Shown here: one piece after another, positions 32,245 through 45,400 of the stretch
Layout: each line of letters opens with the position of its first letter
Numbering within the stretch: position 1 is the stretch's first letter
Assembly (NCBI RefSeq): GCF_008831285.2
Contig: NC_045140.1
Coordinates: 10,906,505-10,970,504 of the forward strand
Direction: 5' to 3'
DNA from: Nymphaea colorata
Taxonomy: Eukaryota > Streptophyta > Magnoliopsida > Nymphaeales > Nymphaeaceae
Length of the DNA: 64,000 nucleotides
The notes under the pieces: generated by a model
Databases searched by the model: none
What the model saw: only the letters and a program-made list of their open reading frames with translations
Told to the model about the DNA's origin: nothing
Translations under genes and position numbers: made by a program

Positions 32245-32487
32245 TGAATCATCTATCTGCGAGAAGTTTATAGACTGCAACCTGTCCCACCGCTGTTCTT
32301 GCAACCAATAAGTCCATCATTCTCTTGTATGGTAACACGTTGTGCCTTTCCTTTACCGCTAATAATGCACTGGAACTGAGTTTTATTCCCCTGTTTTATT
32401 AAGTTGGCATCCTAATTTAGGAATTGATTTCATTTGTACCAAATAGATAACTGGGTTTTCTTTCCTCCATTTTCCCAAGATCCATAT

Positions 32488-32657
32488 ACAACTGAGTAAG
32501 TCCAAGGGAAAATATCCGAATGCTTCAGGTGGAACATCTTCTATAATGTTCTTTCTATTGTTTATTCCAAATACAACAGACTAAGCCTAAGGGAAAATAT
32601 CTGAATGCTTCAGGTGGAACATCTTCTATAATATTATTTCTTTTCTTTGTTTCAGTT
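32488..32657. repeat. 85-bp tandem duplication
   Basis: Units begin ACAACTGAGTAAG at 32488 and ACAACAGACTAAG at 32573. The shared core GGGAAAATATC.GAATGC and GGTGGAACATCTTCTATAAT are almost identical. It lies about 850 bases after the kinase gene and has no coding role that I can see. Confidence 0.88.
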
Positions 32658-34356
32658 TTAGTGGCAAAGCTGGCGTTAGGTGCAACAAAACAAGACCAGT
32701 CTGAGAACCCATCTTCAGCATTGAACTCTTAACCTTCTTCAACCTGGGGCTTTGAGTCCAATCCCCCAGGCTAAGTGGACAAAGTTGTTGCAGCGGAGAT
32801 TTACAAATTTGTACAACCGTTCTTGCTGGTCGGATTTGATGGTGGGAAGACCATGTCAGAGACCTTACTTTAGCTTCGAAAATAGTTTAAAGAAACAAGT
32901 TACGATGCTGATGACAGAGGCAGTCGGACAGATTTCAACGCTTATGACCAACATAGAAACATGTTGCTGATAAGATAATCAAAGTCATGCTGAGGTTTGA
33001 ATGAGCCTATTTTTTTCTTACAATTGTAAGGAAAAGCTGCTTGTGATTTTCTTATTGAGAGTCATTTTTTAAAAGCGTGTCAAAGAAGAGCTCGATCTGA
33101 ACTTCTGTCAAGTTAGTAAACATTAGCTAACTCTGAAAAAAAAAAAAGTAGCTTTCTGATACATGGTAGCGTTGAAAAGAAAATTGCAACTAAATTTTTT
33201 CATTTCTCAAGTTAACTTAATTGTCAATTGAGCCCTGTTGGATAGTCCTTTATTAAGGAATTGCTTTTCCACAATTATAGGAAAGGATAGGCACGAAATG
33301 AAAACTCCCAAATAGAAAGCGCTCTAATGAAATAACATCAAAACTAAGAGTGGTATCGGTTAAAGATTTCAGAAACTGAACTGTCTTAGTCCTTACAACC
33401 TTCTTTCTATTCTCACCTAATCCACACCTAGAAAAGATTCCCTCCCTAAGCTCTGACCGTTCACACTGTTCTTCCATGATGGCTTGACTGTTGACAAAAA
33501 GGCAAGAGGCAGGAAAGTCTCGCGCAGACAAAAGAAAAATGAAGAAGAAGAGCAGAAAAGATACAAAGTGTCCAGCATCTGGTTGCACAACCTGACTCCC
33601 CTTTTGACAATCTCTGTGTTTCTTGTGCGTAATTGGTGTTGCCATCATCAGGAAGAAGACAGTACAAACAGAGAGCAGGAAGAAAGGCGACAAAGCACAA
33701 AAGGGCAAGGGACAAGGGAAGAAGGGTCAGTGGTGTGGACTCTTCTATAAAAGCCCCAAACGGCGTGCCATTAGAAAACAAACTTGTCAATGATTCTTCC
33801 AAAGTTGGTGGCTCGGATGGACGTCGATTTGACATGAGCTGGTCTGTTCTGTCTGTCTTCTGGTTATTTAGGACCTCTTTTTCTGTTTGGTGTGCTTGAA
33901 ATTGTTCGGATTTACAAACTCAGATGCCCACGTGGGGCGGGCGAGTCTCTTCTATATCCGAGGGAAAAATCTGTACTCATAGAGTTTGTTTGCCATTGAT
34001 CACTTTGGCTGGCAGGTGGTGTGGCTAAATTTGTTGCTCTAAAACCGGCAGCTTTTTGGCACAAAAAATGGGATCTGTGTGTATGACAATTTTTTTGTTC
34101 GTTACAAGTGTATTTTAATGAGTTCGCTAGGAGCAACATCGTTAGAAGCTCGGCCTCAATGAGCTGCTTTGGTTCGAACTGATGGCAAAACGATCCGCTT
34201 CGGTGGCACATTTGAGGAGGTTATGTTTCAACAAATGATGTTTTCATATTTTTGACCAATTAACAACTAACGGATTTCCACAATATTGGTCAAGTGCGTT
34301 GAGATGAATAAATTGAATAACTCTGGTTTTTGCATGACTGCCACTTGGAATGTCAA

Positions 34357-34401
34357 TATATTTGATTTGGATAGGATCCATATATTTGATTTGGATAGGA
34401 T
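34357..34401. repeat. 24-bp tandem duplication
   Basis: TATATTTGATTTGGATAGGA occurs at 34357 and again at 34381. Confidence 0.85.
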
Positions 34402-37366
34402 ATTTGACTGAACCGTTCCAAAAAAAAATTAGATATAAAAAAAAAGTTTAATATCAAATTAAGAAATCAGATCGGATTTAGATTTGGATTCGGATATACG
34501 TAAATGTCTGACCGGATTCAAATACATATTCAGATCGGCTTTATTTTTAAATAACATATATCTAATGCTCTTGCATTTGTCGGATTCAGTTTAAAATTCA
34601 GATTCAGATTCTTTGATTGTGAAATCAGATTTCGGATTTGAATTGCTTTGTTCATATTCAAATTCAAATTCGAATCCGAATATGTGAATATCCAAAAAAA
34701 ACAGAAGCAGTAGTCAATCATACATCTATTAGAATTTTAGGGTGTAGGGTTTGATGCATTGACATCCTTAACCACCAGTGACTGAGCTAAAAATTTAAGT
34801 TACAATGATCGTTTCTTAAACTACTAGGTTCGAGTTAAAGAGAAAACTTCATTACTTGGATTCCGCCTTTAAATGTTTTTTTTTTTTATTATGTAGCTTT
34901 ACCATTGCTCGACGCTTAACACTTTCTTTTTTAAGGCGCCATTGGTTGGGGCTCATTTGCGTTCCCTTTTCCAAGGGGCAGACTCATTAAATGATCTCTT
35001 CTTAAAAGGTTTCTCACTAGCAAGAAATTAAAGGGGTAGGTTTTATATGTTTAGCGAACCATCTACTGGCAATCTAAGGAGATCGGGCTCTGAGTTTCTA
35101 GAAGTGTGAGATCTACTACTTGAAGCTAACATCATCTATCTAATAAATAGGAGTTGAAAATGAAGCAGATGTAACATGAAAGAGGATTTAATAATCGAAC
35201 TGATCAGTGTAAAGTCCCTGTTTGCCGAACCTAGCCAGGAGTTGTAGGCCTTCTTCACGTAGAACCACAGCTAGAAATCCCCATTACCATTCAAACTAGT
35301 GATCAGTTGCCTACTAGCTCGAGCTGGTACGCCAAACCCCTGAAAGATTAGAAATCTGTAGGAAAAGAGACTACCACTTTAATACATTACTAATTGATTT
35401 CCGTCTATAATTTGAAGGAACAGAACATTGACTAGTTTTGATTTCAGAGCAGAAGATATATTTTTTCTTTTTTTTTTGCAAAACATATTTCGTATGTATT
35501 TCGCAGTTCTGGCATTCCTATGCCAATTGTTTGAAAGGGTTGCTGCGTCTTTGTGATGTTATGTTTGTCTCAAGTTGGTGTTAAATAATAGATACGTATC
35601 ATAAGATTTATGGTACCTCAAAGTTAGTATCTTCTTAAATTAATAGTGTCAATGAGAAAATAGTTTCGGGTGGTTCGGATATCAACTTGTCCTTTTCTGA
35701 TCAAAGATTAGAAGCATTAAATGCGGGAGACTAGTGTGCGTACATTGTGACAATAAAAAGCTTCTGCCATTCTTCTAGGTTATTTCTGAGTGGATAAATT
35801 CATTTTTTTTTTGAAAAAAAAAAGAGAAATAATTGAAAGTTTAAACAAGAAACATTAAAATATTTAAAAATATACAAATATGAGCCGTGTGTGACATGAC
35901 CAATTTAATTCGAGAGGCCTATTGAGGCCCATTCTTGCTTCAGCAAACTGCCAGTGATTAATAATCATCATGCCCGACTAAATGGGTAAAACGAAGCTGG
36001 TCATGTTAAAGACTTAACATGTGAAGGGATAGATATCTAGTTTGATTTTCATAGACATTATATGCCCCTGAATCTTAGGTGATGGAGTGTGGTACCTAAG
36101 TTGCTATCACTAGCGTTGATGCAACTTATGACCCTGGAAGCAGGGAGAATTAGCGGAGAGAAATCATGGGCCTGTTTTCCCAGCAGTGGCCTGTTAACCT
36201 CTCTCGTATATGAAATAATTATCCTACCCATAAAGATTTAAAAAAAAATCTCACTAAATTAGATTTAAACTCATGAACAATAGGTCCAAATGGCAGGCTG
36301 GTGAAAGTTTAGTAATCATTTCAATTACCGTGGGTACTATTCCTCTATATTGCAAACAAAGGATGTGCAATAATACTCTTATTGATAGATATACTATTTT
36401 CCCACCGTGCCAAAACAGCCCCAGACCCCAAGAACAACAAGAAAAGTGAGAGACTTGGGCATCTTCAGATCACACCCCTCAAAAACTCTACATTGCCGGA
36501 TCATGACAATGTCTGCTAGAAAGAGAACAAAAAAGGTGAGACATTTTACCTACAGTACTTCTGCGTTTTATCTCATATTCACATTATTATGCTTTTTTCA
36601 TATAAAAATAATTAAAAATTTAAAAAAATAAAAATAAATCTATGACACACGGAACTCATGTATCAATCAATGATTTGAATTGATTTTGGACAATACAGGC
36701 AGAGTTTTACACCACCGTCTTCACAGCATAGTGCCTGCCCAATAAGAATCAACCAACGCTGCCACTGGATGAGGTTTAAACCCATGACCATGCACCTAAT
36801 GTATGCAATATATATCATCATTTTCAGTTTAGCGTAAACTGTAGATGTTGGATGGATCGTGACAATATCTTTTAGTGGAAAGGAACAAAATAAAAAATGA
36901 AACCCTTTTCCCGGCAGTACATCCGCGTTAGTGACAAACAACTACAATTGCCATCATTGGATTTATTGACTACAAACTTCTGCCACTAAAAGAGTTAACA
37001 TGTTTGGCAGTAGCGACTCTGGTGCTATAGAGGCAGACAATAAGATGCCCGTGGTGATCCATGAACAGTTAACTTTCATTAGACCTATTTCGTCATATGG
37101 TTGACTATATGAAGAATCTACACGTCCGAAAATTTAAAACCATAAATGTATCTTTTAAAGCATAAACGCATTTTAATATGTTCATAAGAGAATTTATATA
37201 AGTGAAAAGCTCATCTAGAGCTCAAATGTTTACAGAATCCCATCTATCTATTTACGCATTGTGTCAATTTGTGTGTTTTCGACACCCTAACGTCACACAT
37301 ATATCGTTAGAGAAAAAAAAGAGTCTAAAAGGATGTTGTCATGTTAATTTTTGGATGTTTTAGATC

Positions 37367-37422
37367 ACATTTATATAATAGCATCAATCAACAGACATTT
37401 ATATAATAGCATCAATCAACAG
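37367..37422. repeat. 28-bp perfect tandem duplication
   Basis: The unit starting ACATTTATATAATAGC fills 37367-37394 and 37395-37422 without mismatch. Confidence 0.92.
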
Positions 37423-38647
37423 TTAAGAGCCAGGTTGGACACAAAGCAATTCCTTGGGAGAGCAGACTGTAAGAAAATTGAAACGAGTCTTTTACGTAAG
37501 CAAGAGGAACCACACCACCTAGATGAAAGGCCGAAAACTTCATTTTTTCTCCTTTGTCATAGGGTTCAAAGATAGGTGAACTTACAGTTCCTCTCGAACA
37601 TAGCATCTGCTACCAATGTAATGTAATAACGTTTATGAGAATTAAACTGATTCACACCAAACCATCCAAATACAAATAGCAAAAAGGATTCTTTTGAAAG
37701 TCACATCACATTTATGGAATAATGCGAGGCAAGTGAAGCAGAGTGTAATTAATGACCACGTGATAAAACAACGTGAGGACAGTACTTGAGTATTTTTTGG
37801 GAAAACACTTACCATTAAAAAGGAAAGGATGGATGGGAAGAAATGGATATCAAGTGATAGAAAGAAAGAAAAAGGAAAAAAACGAATAGAGAGCACAAGA
37901 AAATAAAATAAATAAATAGAAAGAGCCTGAATATATGGAATGAAAAAAAGGAAATAAATTGTCAAATTTTTTCATAAATGACAGGAAAGGAAAAATAATT
38001 TAGATTCGTTTACTGAAATATTTCTAATTCAAATGTGAAATTGAATATGTTGATGGCTCAAGTCTCTCACATTCGTTTCACTAAACAGCTGACTGCATCG
38101 TTCTGGCTTGACTGTGAAGCACAATTGAATTGCAATCGGTGTTGTACCTCAAAAAGGGTAATCAGTAGTCATGTTCAAGGAAAAAATTAAGCAAGCGTTC
38201 CAAACAATGAAAACAAATTTGTCTTTAGCCGGTACCCCCACAACTAACAACGAGAAAGAAGAGGGTGCACGTGACGGGCCGAGCCAAGGTAGGGCAGGTT
38301 TGGGGCTTGGGCCACTTCAATTTTTTTTTGTTAAATTTACATATAAATTTTAAAAAATTTCATTTGTTTTATATAAAATTTTTAAATTATAATATTTTGA
38401 CCTAATCAAAATTTAAAAATTTTAATTTGGTTTTCTTCATGAAAAATTTTTAGCTCTACCTTTAGTAGAGGTAGCCCTCACCGAAAAAGAGAGAGACAAG
38501 AGAGTAATCTTTTATTATATTCATTCCTTTCACTCTCAACTTCTTCATGTTTTTGATGCATTGAACATACAAAAGGTTTTAGGTCTTCCTTTCCTTTTCC
38601 TTTCAAAACTTAATTTTGTCCAACCTTTTTATTCTTTCCTTCATCAC

Positions 38648-38655
38648 ACGCTCAC
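38648..38655. other. 8-bp target-site duplication, left (ACGCTCAC)
   Basis: Identical to 39679-39686 on the other side of the hAT-type element. Confidence 0.85.
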
Positions 38656-39678
38656 CTATGATACCAGGGTGCATCATTTTTGGCCTGGCACCCATGTCGA
38701 CGCGATGCGGGTGCAGGTGCTGGTGCGCACTTAAATGAGTCAAAGAGTCGGGTGCGGCTGACCGTACCAGGTTGTGCACCAGACCACTTTGGTCCAATTT
38801 TTTAGGTTTTTTTTTTTTTTTTTAAGTTTTTCACAAAGTCCGTCGATCTCGCCCGCTCGCCCACCCCTTCTTCTCCCCTCTTCTTCGACCTTCGTCCCTC
38901 TTCGACTCTCGTCCCTTCGTCTTCTTCCTCCGTCTTCCATACATCGTATTGGGTGGAGCTGGCCTCTCTGGTTGCTTCCTCCATCTTTCATATATTGTAT
39001 TGGGTGGAGCTGGCGTCTCTGGTTGCTGAAGCAGCCTCTCTGTGCGGAGAAAACACTATCCCTCGTCAATCCCTTGACAGAGCGAGTGGGAGAGAGAGAG
39101 CAAGGGCAGGGAAGATCTTCACATACCTGCTGTTGGAGAGTTGAAGACTCCCGATCAGCTGCACTTCATTGTTGGTGGGGATGAAGGAGGAAGATAGCTA
39201 ACGACAGGGATGGAGGAAAAAGGCGTGTTAGGGCATCGTGGGTGAGGGTTGGGAAAAGGTCAGGCACGAGGAAACAGAGCACGGTCGACCGAATTTTGAT
39301 TCCAGCATTTCCATTTCAAATTGATCCACAATGCTGGAATAAAAAATGCGGCCTTTGATTAACCTATATCTCTTAAGGGCTATACATTTGGTACAACCAT
39401 CTCCACCCATAAGTTGCATTTTTTTCTTTCATCTTTTTATTTTCCTTGAAAATTCAGCCCTAGGACCTACAGATGTTGTCTGTACAGCTAGTTTAGTGGA
39501 GATCAACTTTTGCATTGCTGGTATATATATTATATACATAATAATAATATTATTATTATAATAAATTAATAATAATAATAGTAATAAATACTCTCGCAGC
39601 ACCGCCATACCTAAATTTTTGAAATGTGCCATGCCGGTGCCGGCACTTGCACCTGCACCCCACACCTTGGTGACATAG
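38656..39678. mobile_element. hAT-type non-autonomous transposon, 1,023 bp
   Basis: Bounded by a perfect 8-bp duplication ACGCTCAC, the size made by hAT transposases. Ends are imperfect inverted repeats: CTATGATACCAGGGTG at the left and, reverse-complemented, CTATGTCACCAAGGTG at the right. Both subterminal zones are rich in GGTGC motifs (left 38690-38770, right 39625-39665). Inside is a 51-bp tandem duplication (about 38924-39025), a poly-T/purine stretch and open frames of up to 136 residues that are low in complexity and have no transposase motif. Confidence 0.85.
38924..39025. repeat. 51-bp tandem duplication inside the hAT-type element
   Basis: GTATTGGGTGGAGCTGGC begins at 38946 and again at 38997; flanking CCTCC.TCTT.CATA sequence repeats with it. 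As 51 is a multiple of three it keeps frames open on both strands, which explains the longer frames here. Confidence 0.85.
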
Positions 39679-39686
39679 ACGCTCAC
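39679..39686. other. 8-bp target-site duplication, right (ACGCTCAC)
   Basis: Identical to 38648-38655. Confidence 0.85.
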
Positions 39687-41092
39687 ATTCCCTGTTACCT
39701 ATCATTTCCGTCCATTTAAACGGTAAACGATGTGGTCTCGATTTGGATCCACAGTTTAACACGTACGGCAGAAAAGAATCTTCCCTAATCCGATGTGGGC
39801 TCAAATTCAAACTCTAATCTCCAAAAAAGGATATCGACCGAGCCCACAGGCATAATGTCCGACATTTACATGTGATCAGGTCAAAAATTGCTTGCGGGAT
39901 GTCAAATTCAATTTCTAATTATAACCTAAAATATGCATGGAAAAACCCATACCGCACCTGCAAAGGCATGAACTTGTGCAACCTCTCCAAAATTTTCCTC
40001 CCTTCACTATTTGAAACCACAGCTAATACTGTAAGTTCATAATACCTATTTACAGGATTCAATTAGTGTGAAAGATGGTAGTTCTGCAACCGCTCACACA
40101 CAATACCATAATGTTACCTGCATTCCTTATAATTTTCCTTAAAAATGACAAATTTTCTTTAGAATAATTATAAAATCACAAAAAATAGGTAAAGGAAAGC
40201 TAAGAAAGCAAAAGATGAAAGTATTCGTATGTGTAATCGGGCAAGCATATTACAAATTATCTTAGTCTAGAGCGATAAGGATTGCCAAGTCTAGAACGAG
40301 AAGGATGGCTCTTTTTGTGGAATGCTTGTGGTTGACCCCAAATCTAGATATTGTAAAAAAAAAAGCTAAGTATTGTAGAAAATCAGAGAGAGAAAAGCCA
40401 AAAACTAATAAATTCTCTAAGTATTGTAGAAAAGCTAAGTTTTGCAAATTGGTTTAATTCAACCTCACAACCAACGGATAAGTGTTTACCTGGAAAACAA
40501 AAAAACATGTGGACGCCAAAATGAGTAGGAACCATACGAGCATGAAATTCAATGCCCTCATTCTTTCTGAGATGGCCGAGCCAAATATTTCTAGCTTAAG
40601 CCTGAAGATTAAAAAAAAGAAAAGAAAAGAAATTACAACAATTTGGCCTTTAAACGTACATGTAGGTTATGTAGAACCGAATAAAATGATCAGCGGATTG
40701 ATTGATCACGAAATACTAAAGTTAGAAATACCAAAGGATGGAAAACTCCCTCTAGCACGGTCTAGACCCCTCAAATGAGCTTGATCTCCGAAGACTCTTA
40801 GCAGCTTTGATGGATCGACCCATGAAGATGATTGATGAATGACACTGTGCTCTGTATCTCTCTCTCTCAACGAAAGAAAATGGCACACTATCCCAAATAA
40901 AATGGTGCCCTCACCCTCTCTTAACGAAATAAATTGGCACACTCATACAGGTTTCCCGTGGCATACCATCTGCAACGACTGATGCCACATGTAGCGGTCA
41001 TAGCGAAGGGGCTGGATTGCTACAGTGATATGAGCTTATGTGCAAGCATGCAAAGTGTGCTAAAAGGCAAAAATATTAGACTCTAAAACCAG
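39687..41092. other. Spacer without recognisable gene
   Basis: No domain or element boundary seen. Open frames at 40482-40778 (plus) and 40706-40942 (minus) have no recognisable content. Confidence 0.5.
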
Positions 41093-42400
41093 TTGGGTTA
41101 CTACAACTACTTCCAATTCTTAAAAGCGTATGGGATGACATCCTAATGGACTTTTGAGTTGCCTAAATCAAGCAAAAAGTAGGTCATGTTGGTGGTGGTA
41201 GATAGGCTTTCTAAATATGTTCAATTCATGGCATTGGCACATCCATACTTGGCCAAAGATGTAGCATAGGCATTTCAAGAGAATATAGGCAAATACACTG
41301 AATGATACAAAGCATAGTCAATTAAGTCTGGGCACCGGGCCGAGCCGCCGGCAGGTACTTGGTACATGGCTCGGGCCAGCCTGGGTGGGCCCGATAATAG
41401 TTTTTTAATATATATTTTATTATTTATATATATAATTATAATATTTTATTATAGTTTTAATATTTATATGTTATTTTATATTAAAAAAAATATTTTATAA
41501 TTTAATCGGGCCGGGCCCAGGCTGGCACGTTGCCCAGACTTATTAAGTCAATGATCGAGATCCCTTGAGTCAATTTTGATGATGCCATTTTTCAGCTCAA
41601 GGGACCAAATTAAGCCTTTACACAGCGTATCATTTGCAAACTGATGGCTAAACTGATGCATGAATAGGGTCTTGGAGATGTACTTGAGGTGTTACATGGG
41701 CTCATAATTGTACAAATGGGTTGGCTACACCTCTTGGGCTGGGTTTACATACATTATCGATTTCCATTTGGCCACTAGTACGTCACCCTTTCATTCAATG
41801 GAAACCCACCTCCCATCCTCAAAAGGTAATCCCCATCTGAAAAATTAAATGAGGTAGATCTGTAGTTATTGAGTAGAGATAGGGTGATAGAAGTGCTTAA
41901 GAAGAAACTAGCAGCTGCATAAAACCATACGACACAACAACATAACAAGCATAGAAAAAACAAATAATATGCAGTAGGGGACTGGGTCTACCTCAATAAT
42001 CTAGCAGCTGGTAAAGTTTTGCTTGGATCCGAAGGGCATAAACTTTCATTTGAATACTGTCCCCTTCCAGGTGATTCAAAGGATAGGTAAAATAGCATAT
42101 AAACTACACTTCCCACAAGATTCTGCTATATATACTGTATTCTTCATGTCACATCCGAAACCATGTTATGAGCAGCATCCTCACCAGGTAGCAGCTACTC
42201 CTTCACCAAGTTAGGACTTAGGTGAAGTTATCCTTTTTCGCATACTCAACAAGCATTCATTAGGAGGATCAAGACACTCCTCCTTGCACTGGGTAGTTGA
42301 GTGGCAAGGCCACAATGTTCCCAAGACCGACTTGGGAAGACTCAAGTTAGCTACAACAATGTGCATTTACACCTTGAGGACAAGGTACCCACTACAAGTT
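41093..42400 (+). pseudogene. Gypsy chromovirus integrase and chromodomain, broken (remnant C)
   Basis: Plus-strand broken frames give gypsy integrase: LLQPLPIPKSVWDDILMDF from about 41093, VMLVVVDRLSKYVQFMALAHPYLAKDVA (split by stops, about 41185-41270), and SIVNDRDP around 41310-41565, interrupted by a 224-bp insertion. Later, at 42040-42215, RIGKIAYKLHFPQDSAIYTVFFMSH is the integrase-chromodomain linker, then VEWQGHNVPKT and a LEDKV-like end at about 42295-42390. Gag, protease and reverse transcriptase are missing. It resembles remnant B in preserved parts and in its chromodomain ending but lies on the opposite strand. Confidence 0.82.
41322..41545. mobile_element. 224-bp foldback (MITE-like) element inserted in the gypsy integrase
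   Basis: Flanked by AGTCAA on both sides (41316-41321 and 41546-41551). The ends are inverted: TTAAGTCTGGGCACCGGGCC and, reverse-complemented, TAATAAGTCTGGGCAACG. GC-rich arms with GGGCCGGGCC-type motifs enclose a pure A/T centre (41400-41505), so the unit could form a long hairpin. Removing it with one AGTCAA exactly restores the integrase SIVNDRDP codons, which proves insertion. Superfamily uncertain: a hAT MITE would normally leave 8 bp. Confidence 0.85.
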
Positions 42401-45400
42401 CTTTTACAAGTTTTGTATATACTCTGATACCCAATAGTTTTGGGCAGAAATGAGAATGATGGAATTCTAGAATTGGACCCCTAGAGTGGTGTGCGTGAGT
42501 GTTTGAGGCTTTTATCGGTGTTGATGGAGGAAGAGGCGGCAGAGGTAGCACGTTGCTATCATATGGTTTCTATGTTATAGATAAACCCTCGATTGTATTG
42601 GTCTCAAAATAATAATGTAAGGCTGCTTATTAGTTTGTTACATAATTGCTGAACTATAGGATATTCTGCACTTGAAATCAGAATAACTATGACATCAACA
42701 GAAACAAGCATCATTTTGTTCCAACTAAACCTATGGGTTCTTTTTGCACTATTGTTTCTCTTCTAGATTTGTTATTCAGCAAAGCTGGTCACAAAAGTTT
42801 TTATAAATTTTATTTATGAATTTCAATCAGCTCAAATATCCCAGCATGTCGTCCTTTTAATTATTTTGCATAATCCACCATAATGAAATTTAAGAAACAT
42901 TAACATCTGATCATAAGATAGGCACCAGAAAATCTCCCAGACATGGATATTGTCCATGATACCCAATGTGGAATACCATGATCTTCAACAATCTTCTTAT
43001 TCATATATTTATTCTTTTATATATACATATATGCCTTTGAATATGTGTATAAGGGATATGCACATCTTTATACACAACTCAACCCATTGAAAGACATAAA
43101 TTACATGCTTTTTAGATGTCCAAATATTGTCATTACACACACAATCATGCAAGCTGTCCATCATAAAGCACATCTGTATATATTTTCCTAAAATTTGAAC
43201 ACTTATTTGTTTTATAACCTGATCACAACATGAATTATACAAAAACTTGAAGGCATGCCTAACTTTTTACGACATATGTGTTGATTGGATCATTCTCAAC
43301 ATACTAATCTCATAACACACATTCTTAACTCCAACATGAAATCTTTCTTATTTATACATCAGTGCCTATACTCATTTATATAAGTACATATTTACATTCA
43401 TAGTACTTATACACATACATGCACAATGAAAGATACAAGAACCACATGTTACATCTATATTAAATATCCTCATACTTGTAAACTTGAAAGGAATCTAATT
43501 CAGATTGCCTACAGAATTGCTAATCCCACTTCTGTCCTCTAGGATATAACCCTTGAAATACATATATAGTTTCATATTATAACCATGTTAAAGAATGACC
43601 AGATGGGTTTGCATCTTGGTCTAGACCCAAACCCCTCAGAAATAGGTACTGTTTTAAGTTTGATGTCTCATGTGCCCTTTTGTTTCATTAATGGCATATG
43701 AAGTAATTTGTTGTACCTTTTGGTTTATTATTCTAGACTTATATCTCAACGTGAGACAAATAAAGTTTTAGGGTTGAGACTGCATGACTGGATCTAAGTC
43801 ACTCCCATAAAAGTCTTAAAACTCTAGAAATCATTTCCAAACAAAGATATCAAAATCTCATTTTCAAATATTTTAATTTTCAAAATCAAGTCCAGCTCCT
43901 GAACTATGTGCTAGAGTGCATTATTGATGTAACATAACAAGAATGAATCTAAAAGTTGTCCAACATTCTAAATTCCTAAAAGCATCTAAGATCATGTCTC
44001 CATGAATGAAGCTAAATTGTGCATGCAAAGATTAACCGAGTGAAGTATGAATGAGGCATATACATTGCTTTTGCAAAGAATGCATCCACTTACTACACAA
44101 GTGCATGGTCCACTAATTGCCTAGATATAATTGAACCAATTCAAAGTTGCTAATGTGACCAAATCACATTGTAATGGAGACTTGAATCAGTCACTTATCT
44201 CAAATAGACAAGTACTCTTTTTAATCTCAAAATGATTTCAAAAACTTGAAGTTTTCAAATCCAAAATTTTTCAAAAGAATTTCATCAAAATTCATGTCTT
44301 CAAAAGTAAAACTCCAAATTCGGAATTTTGCCTCTCATTTTGAACTTCAAAAGAAGCACAAAAATCAATTGCAAAATTGGTTTATAAACTAAACCCTTTC
44401 AAAACCTCCAATTTCCAAAATTCTCAATTTTCAATTTCCAATTACCCTATTTCAATATTCCAATTCTAATTCATATCCTGGGATGAAACCAATAATCCCG
44501 CTCCAAATCAATTTCCAAATCTTCCAAATTTCTAGAATTCAAAAGAATTCCAATCAATTTCGAAATTAGATTTTTAAACAAATCATTCATTGCTAAATTG
44601 AATTCCAAATCCAAACCCAATTCTCATATAATCATATAGGAGGATCATCAAATGACTTGTACACTTAAGAAATATTAGACCTTAGCACGATCACCCCTGT
44701 TAAAGGTGGCAGAAAAAGTCAAACATCGTATCAACAGGTGGATCTCTTTATCCTAAAAAATCTTTCAAACCAAAGCCAATTTCAATTTTCTATTGCTTCA
44801 CATAACCTTCCACATTTGTGTTGGAGGGGGTGCGAACACCCAAATTTATCACTAAACAGGGTTTTCCAAAATTAGCACCCAGGCTTAGCCCAGTACACTT
44901 GTGCCCAAGCTAGGTCTGAATCTAGTTTTCAAAACTAAACACAGCCCATGTCCAGTTCATGACATAGAGCTTGAACCCACCTAGCCCAGGTAGAGTTCAA
45001 GCCATTTCAAATTTCTGATCCAGATTTTATGTACAAGTTCAATTTCTCTATCTAGTACTCGCATCAAAGTTTTAGATGTGAGATCTATTTTCATAGACCT
45101 AGACCCATCATATCTAGACACATCTTCTAACTTTTTTTAGATTTAAACCCAGATCTAGGTCCCAGTGTCAAACTCAGATCCAAAATCCACATGTGAGCTT
45201 AAATGCACATTATATTTCAAAAATACATCATGATTTTATCACTCCATGCTTAATGTTAATTTACATACAAGTCCTTGAAACATGCAAAATTCTTTGTTGA
45301 GCACCCCGACACTAACAAAATCAAAATCGGTATCGATAACTAGTCGGAATGAACATTTTTATTTTTCATATCAAGTTTTAAACTATGTGTTTTCTCCTCT

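Larger units (their letters stand above)
31813..38647. other. Long spacer without recognisable gene
   Basis: AT-rich. Contains short tandem duplications (listed separately), a zone of GATTCGGAT / TTCAAATTC phrases at 34440-34700, and a pair of diverged direct repeats at about 36495-36570 and 36850-36925. Overlapping minus-strand frames at 33253-33835 include hydrophobic stretches but no family I recognise. A plus-strand TATA-like CTATAAAAG stands at about 33745. None is strong enough to call a gene. Confidence 0.5.

Noticed and set aside
33253-33835. Overlapping minus-strand frames of 151 and 124 residues with hydrophobic segments
   Set aside because: No recognisable family, two frames compete, and no supporting promoter on that strand; could be a decayed gene but not supported.
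38774-39184. 136-residue frame inside the hAT-type element
   Set aside because: Kept open by a poly-T stretch and a 51-bp repeat; no transposase or other domain.
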